From Akanthomyces muscarius (lineage: Eukaryota; Ascomycota; Sordariomycetes; Hypocreales; Cordycipitaceae), in assembly GCF_028009165.1 (NCBI RefSeq), contig NC_079245.1, forward strand, positions 1,550,001-1,614,000: a stretch of DNA of 64,000 nucleotides. The letters run 5' to 3'. The first letter of the stretch is position 1. The number at the start of each line of letters is the position of its first letter. Of this stretch, positions 59,967 through 64,000 are shown one piece after another. The translations under genes were made by a program, and so were the position numbers. The notes below the pieces were generated by a model, which ran no database searches, was not told the DNA's origin, and saw nothing but the letters and a program-made list of their open reading frames with translations.

Positions 59967-61179
59967 CGTGATGTTGCGTTCCGATGCTGCTGCTGATTAG
60001 CTAGATGGCCAATTGATCGATTGGCAGCTCCAAGCATCGCGGTGTGCCTTGCTTACGCTTTAGAAAATGCCGTCGATTCAGAACAGCTGCGTATCTAGGG
60101 CAGTTCCGGGTTTTAAAGCGCGAGACCAATTGAGTCGCCGTATGCAAAGCTATTGAGCGTGGACTGATTTCTCTACAGTGGCGTGGTTCTGGGAGCGGCT
60201 CAGGAGCTTCCGTCAGGCTGGTGGGGCGAGATATCACTATCAGAGGTACTAAACCGGAGAGAGCAAGCCATATTCGCACTGTACGCACATGCACATATTG
60301 CGCGCCTTTCATCATGACTATCATTGGACTCTGCAGGTTATCTAGCCATGTAGCCTATCCGAACTTCCTTTTTTTTCTAACATTCTGGAGACAAGTCAAA
60401 AGTTTATCTTGCGAACATGTAGCTGCTGAGGAGGTCTCTAATAGGCCCATCGCCGCCACAGACGGGTCTCTGTGGTTTGTAATCCAGCTAAAGCGACCAT
60501 TTATTAGTCTATGACACATTCAGTCACCAGGCAAATAATAACATGGGGAAAAGCAGTAGCTATGGCCGCCAGCGCACATTTCTCATATTCGAATTTGATT
60601 CGTGTAGGAGGCGCGGGGTATATTGAACCAACAGTACATAGGTTACATAGCGACTGCAGATGAGCTACTTCGTAGATCCGCAAAACAGAGGGCGAGGGTT
60701 GGCAATAAACGTCGAGATTCCTCAAACTCTATTGAACTTGTATGCTGTGCTTACCTGCGAATAATGACATCCAACATATGACTACTATGCAAGCACGGTC
60801 GCCGCTTTTGTAAAGCGCCTGATTGCGTGCAATGAGCTGACTGTGTCAGCTGCTACGGGCTGTGATTCACACTGTCCTAGCACGCCAAACGCAGCTAGCG
60901 CCACAGCCCGTGGCCATCCGTCCTCGTGCCTGGTGGCCTGGCCAGGTCGCCTGCCATTCGCCATCGCTTGTCTGCCTGCCACCGCCCTCTGGCCTGCAGC
61001 GTCGTCACTGTTCCACCGCGCCCCTCTTCTCCTCCACCTGCTCCGTCCTGCGCCTTACCGCTGCCTAGAACTTGGATTCTTCAAATACCATCACGTCTTT
61101 TGTCTAATCTTCCTGTTGTCATCTCACTGAACACATACTGCCCGTTACTGTATCCGTCTGCACCGCATCTTTGCCCAAC
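59967..61179. other. 1.2-kb divergent promoter region HEM13 / ATG8
   Basis: Upstream regions of HEM13 (minus) and ATG8 (plus). The last 300 bp are C/T-rich, as is common for strongly expressed fungal promoters. No supported ORF or RNA gene was found. Confidence 0.55.
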
Positions 61180-61688
<509 letters not shown>

Positions 61689-62080
61689 GTGCTACGAGCG
61701 TGATAACGAGCTCACTGGCCAGAATATGATGACAATGGCGTTCCGGTTTATTTTGATTACGATGCACTCAGAATGCCGCCAATTTGGCTTTTATGCAATG
61801 AATCTTATGGAATTATCTGCTCAGCGTGGAACTCCGATAGACTATGCAAGGTTTTCTACCTTGACAGGCTGTGCTGCAATCCGTCACTGCGAGACGCTTC
61901 TGCGAAAAGGACACACACTCGGTTCATGTGAATGACGTGCCGAGCTTTTGAGGAGGATAGATGGTCTCGTGTCAACTGGTAGTTGAAGCGGTCAGATGCA
62001 AGCGCTGTTTGCTGTGCTCTAGATAGTTAGCGGATAGCACTTAAGATAGTATGAATGCTCTGCTTTTTCTGCTCTCGAGT

Positions 62081-62116
62081 CTCTGTGCCAGCTAATACGT
62101 ATTAGCTGGCACAGAG
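62081..62116. repeat. Perfect 36-bp palindrome
   Basis: CTCTGTGCCAGCTAATAC is followed immediately by its exact reverse complement with no spacer. The flanking bases (T and T) do not extend the symmetry. It lies about 390 bp after the ATG8 stop. Confidence 0.95.
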
Positions 62117-62174
62117 TATCTGCCACGCCGTGAAAAAACCTGGACCGTAAAAAAAGGAAGATAGACGCTGGTAG

Positions 62175-62210
62175 TATATATATATATATATATATTTGTA
62201 TATATACAAA
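62175..62210. repeat. TA microsatellite with short palindrome
   Basis: About ten TA units (62175-62195) are followed by the palindrome TTTGTATATATACAAA (62195-62210). Confidence 0.9.
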
Positions 62211-64000
62211 TCTCGAAGCGTCCTTGCGGTTGAAGCTCGCTGTTCGGCAGCATGTTAGTCGAAAATCTTGATCAAATCGGCACGTCTCTCTTGCAGACGG
62301 CCCATCGCCCCACGCCTACGGTAAATGAGCATAGGGCTGATGATCTGGAAGCAGGGTATGACGTCGTAGCAAGGCCGTGGAGAAGTGGCATATCAATAAA
62401 CATGCTTAAATTCAACATCTGGCATGGCTCACAGTGGAGTCATGCAAGGCAGTGTATCGCAAGATGGCGTTGCCCAACAGTGCAAACTTCTTGGATCAAG
62501 TGCAAGGTTTGGCTATCCGCACGCAGCTATGTGTTTATTCTGGTTGCACTTGGTTTGTGCTTGACAAAGTCAAGTGCTGGTACTTCTATTTGAGATGCAG
62601 TGCCGAACGTCAGCGAGCTTTCATTGAAGTGTAGCTGGCGGCCTCCATGCTGTCCCTAGAGGCGAGGATGTTGACTACCTCGAGTTGGACTTATTTGGCA
62701 CATCCGGATAATTCAGCGGTACATAAGCAGACGGGGCAGAAACAAGGTTGGCAGGCTATTACTGATATAGGGCAGGGGACATATAAGGTAATCAGTTATC
62801 ACCTTGAGCGGGCTGTAGGAAACCTGTTTTTGCCCCTGTTCCCGGCCAACTGGCACTGGCGACGGGGCCGACAAACCAAACAAATGGCAACCAGCAGCGC
62901 ACGGCGCAGTAGAAACGCCGCTGAGGGAAAAAAGGTGGCTGGAGTGATGCTGCTATACCAGTACGTAGTGGATAGTTGACCACCTAGTTACAGTGGGCAC
63001 GGCAATCGCCTTGGACCCAAGCACAAGTAACTACCTAGGTACCTAAGTACTCCGTATCTTTGCGTGCTTTATTGCCTGGCATCCTGGCCAGCGGCGTTTT
63101 GGCTTCTGTGCTGGTGTATGATGTCTCTGCAACGAACAGCTAAATTGTTTGGCACCTTCACCACTGCCGTAGGGCAGAGTGTGGCGGGCCTGCGCCACCC
63201 TAGGCAAAAACCTGGTTTGGGCGTCACAGCTGGGACGGGCCGTACGTAATCTGTACCGTGGGCACACTTGGGTAGGCAACTAAATCGCCGAATTCCTTTT
63301 TGAGCCTTTTGAAGATATTATGCTGCATTCTTCCATCGCGGCTTATTAATATTGCTTTGAAATGGCTGAGCCTGCGGTGAGGGGCTCACATTGGGAACAA
63401 TATATCGACAGGCATCATTCACAATGCACGACGACCATTCACTTCTCGGCCTTGGCCTCAGCGAGTTACCAGAGACTTTGTGAACCTCACCGCCATGATT
63501 GGGCAACAGTGAACCCTGGCCAGCGCCAACGACGCATCGTGTGCGCCATGCACTGTGGAGTCCCCATCAACCCATTCACTAAATATTCACTAGCCTCTCA
63601 GGTCTCAAGTAACGCTACCCTCTAGCCAACCGCCGGGCCTCATACATCCTGGCCATGATACATTCTTCGAGGCACAAGCCCCGTCACGTCGACGGCGCTC
63701 CGCTTGCCACACCCTTCCTGGTTCCAGTTGTGGCCATGGCGTCAGTGTGCATCTTTACTATCCAGCCCAAAGCGGCAGCCCGTCCTATCGAATAAAGAAG
63801 AGCGCGGGTCCCTCAATCTCGCGAGAAGGGCTTGGAACGATGGGCACCTGCAATATACCTCTTGTCGCTCCGAGGTGACCCCCTTGCACAGTAAAGAAAA
63901 AGAAAAAAAACCTGCAGCATATTTAGCCCTGTTCCTGGCTTGCTGAGATCTTAAAGTCCTTTCAGAAAAGTATATTGACCCGCTGCCGTGGCCCATTCAT

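Larger units (their letters stand above)
61689..64000. other. Right-end gene-free region
   Basis: 2.3 kb with the ATG8 3' UTR and no supported gene. It contains a perfect 36-bp palindrome, a TA microsatellite and a TACCTAGGTACCTAAGTACTCC motif (about 63032-63053). The scattered ORFs are short and show no domains. Confidence 0.6.

Noticed and set aside
62252..62979. Two plus-strand ORFs (113 and 110 codons) near the right end
   Set aside because: No conserved segments, no consistent introns joining them, and composition like the surrounding non-coding DNA.

Overview
The window is nuclear DNA of a filamentous ascomycete. Genes are compact, with introns of about 45-150 nt that have GT(A/G)NGT-type donors and CTAAC/CTGAC-type branch sites. 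There is a complete set of fungal housekeeping genes, and the secreted GH18 chitinase is very close to the Trichoderma Ech42 / Metarhizium Chit1 type. With the abundant GGTAGGTACC-like intergenic motifs, this points to Sordariomycetes, most likely Hypocreales. I see no rRNA, tRNA, CRISPR array, prophage or intact transposon. All gene models below were spliced by eye; for every multi-exon model given, the reading frames close exactly.

Layout. 1-8.3 kb: RAV1 (V-ATPase assembly, cut by the left edge) and SFI1 (spindle pole body), both minus. 9.3-12.8 kb: cytosolic isoleucyl-tRNA synthetase (minus). 13.7-15.0 kb: Mo25/Hym1 (plus). 15.3-20.0 kb: SWI/SNF-RSC subunit Ssr3 and the PDK1-type kinase Pkh/Ksg1 (minus). 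21.7-22.5 kb: a hypothetical protein. 22.5-24.0 kb: a repeat-rich spacer with a foldback structure. 24.0-24.9 kb: a Syn8-like Qc-SNARE (plus). 25.2-27.7 kb: a meiosis-type APC/C activator of the Ama1 class (minus). 28.2-29.7 kb: chitinase (minus). 29.7-34.0 kb: a 4.3-kb gene-free stretch. 34.0-43.5 kb: Rab geranylgeranyltransferase alpha (plus), secreted histidine acid phosphatase (minus), JmjC/R1-zinc-finger/AT-hook chromatin protein (minus), COQ2 (plus). 43.8-50.0 kb: RPS23 (minus), a hypothetical protein, a small secreted I9-type inhibitor and a Hook dynein adaptor (plus). 50.7-55.4 kb: adenylate kinase (minus) and a GMC oxidoreductase (plus). 56.2-61.7 kb: RPN8 (plus), Sws1-like SWIM protein (minus), HEM13 (minus), ATG8 (plus). 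The last 2.3 kb has no gene but holds a perfect 36-bp palindrome.

The genes do not form a biosynthetic cluster. Several touch membrane traffic and vacuole biology (RAV1, SYN8, Rab GGTase, Hook, ATG8) and several touch cell-cycle or chromatin control (SFI1, Ama1-like, Ssr3, JmjC, Sws1-like), but they look like ordinary unlinked neighbours.

The most interesting signal is in the Ama1-like gene. Its spliced reading frame is open from a plausible ATG to a C-terminal Ile-Arg tail, except for two in-frame TAG codons. One lies just after the start, the other directly before a conserved WD40 segment, and reading each as tryptophan restores a full-length protein. Sordariomycetes carry out A-to-I mRNA editing in sexual fruiting bodies that converts UAG to UGG, and this is a meiosis-class gene, so stage-specific stop-codon editing is a specific, testable explanation. 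Pseudogenisation and an odd intron are the main alternatives.
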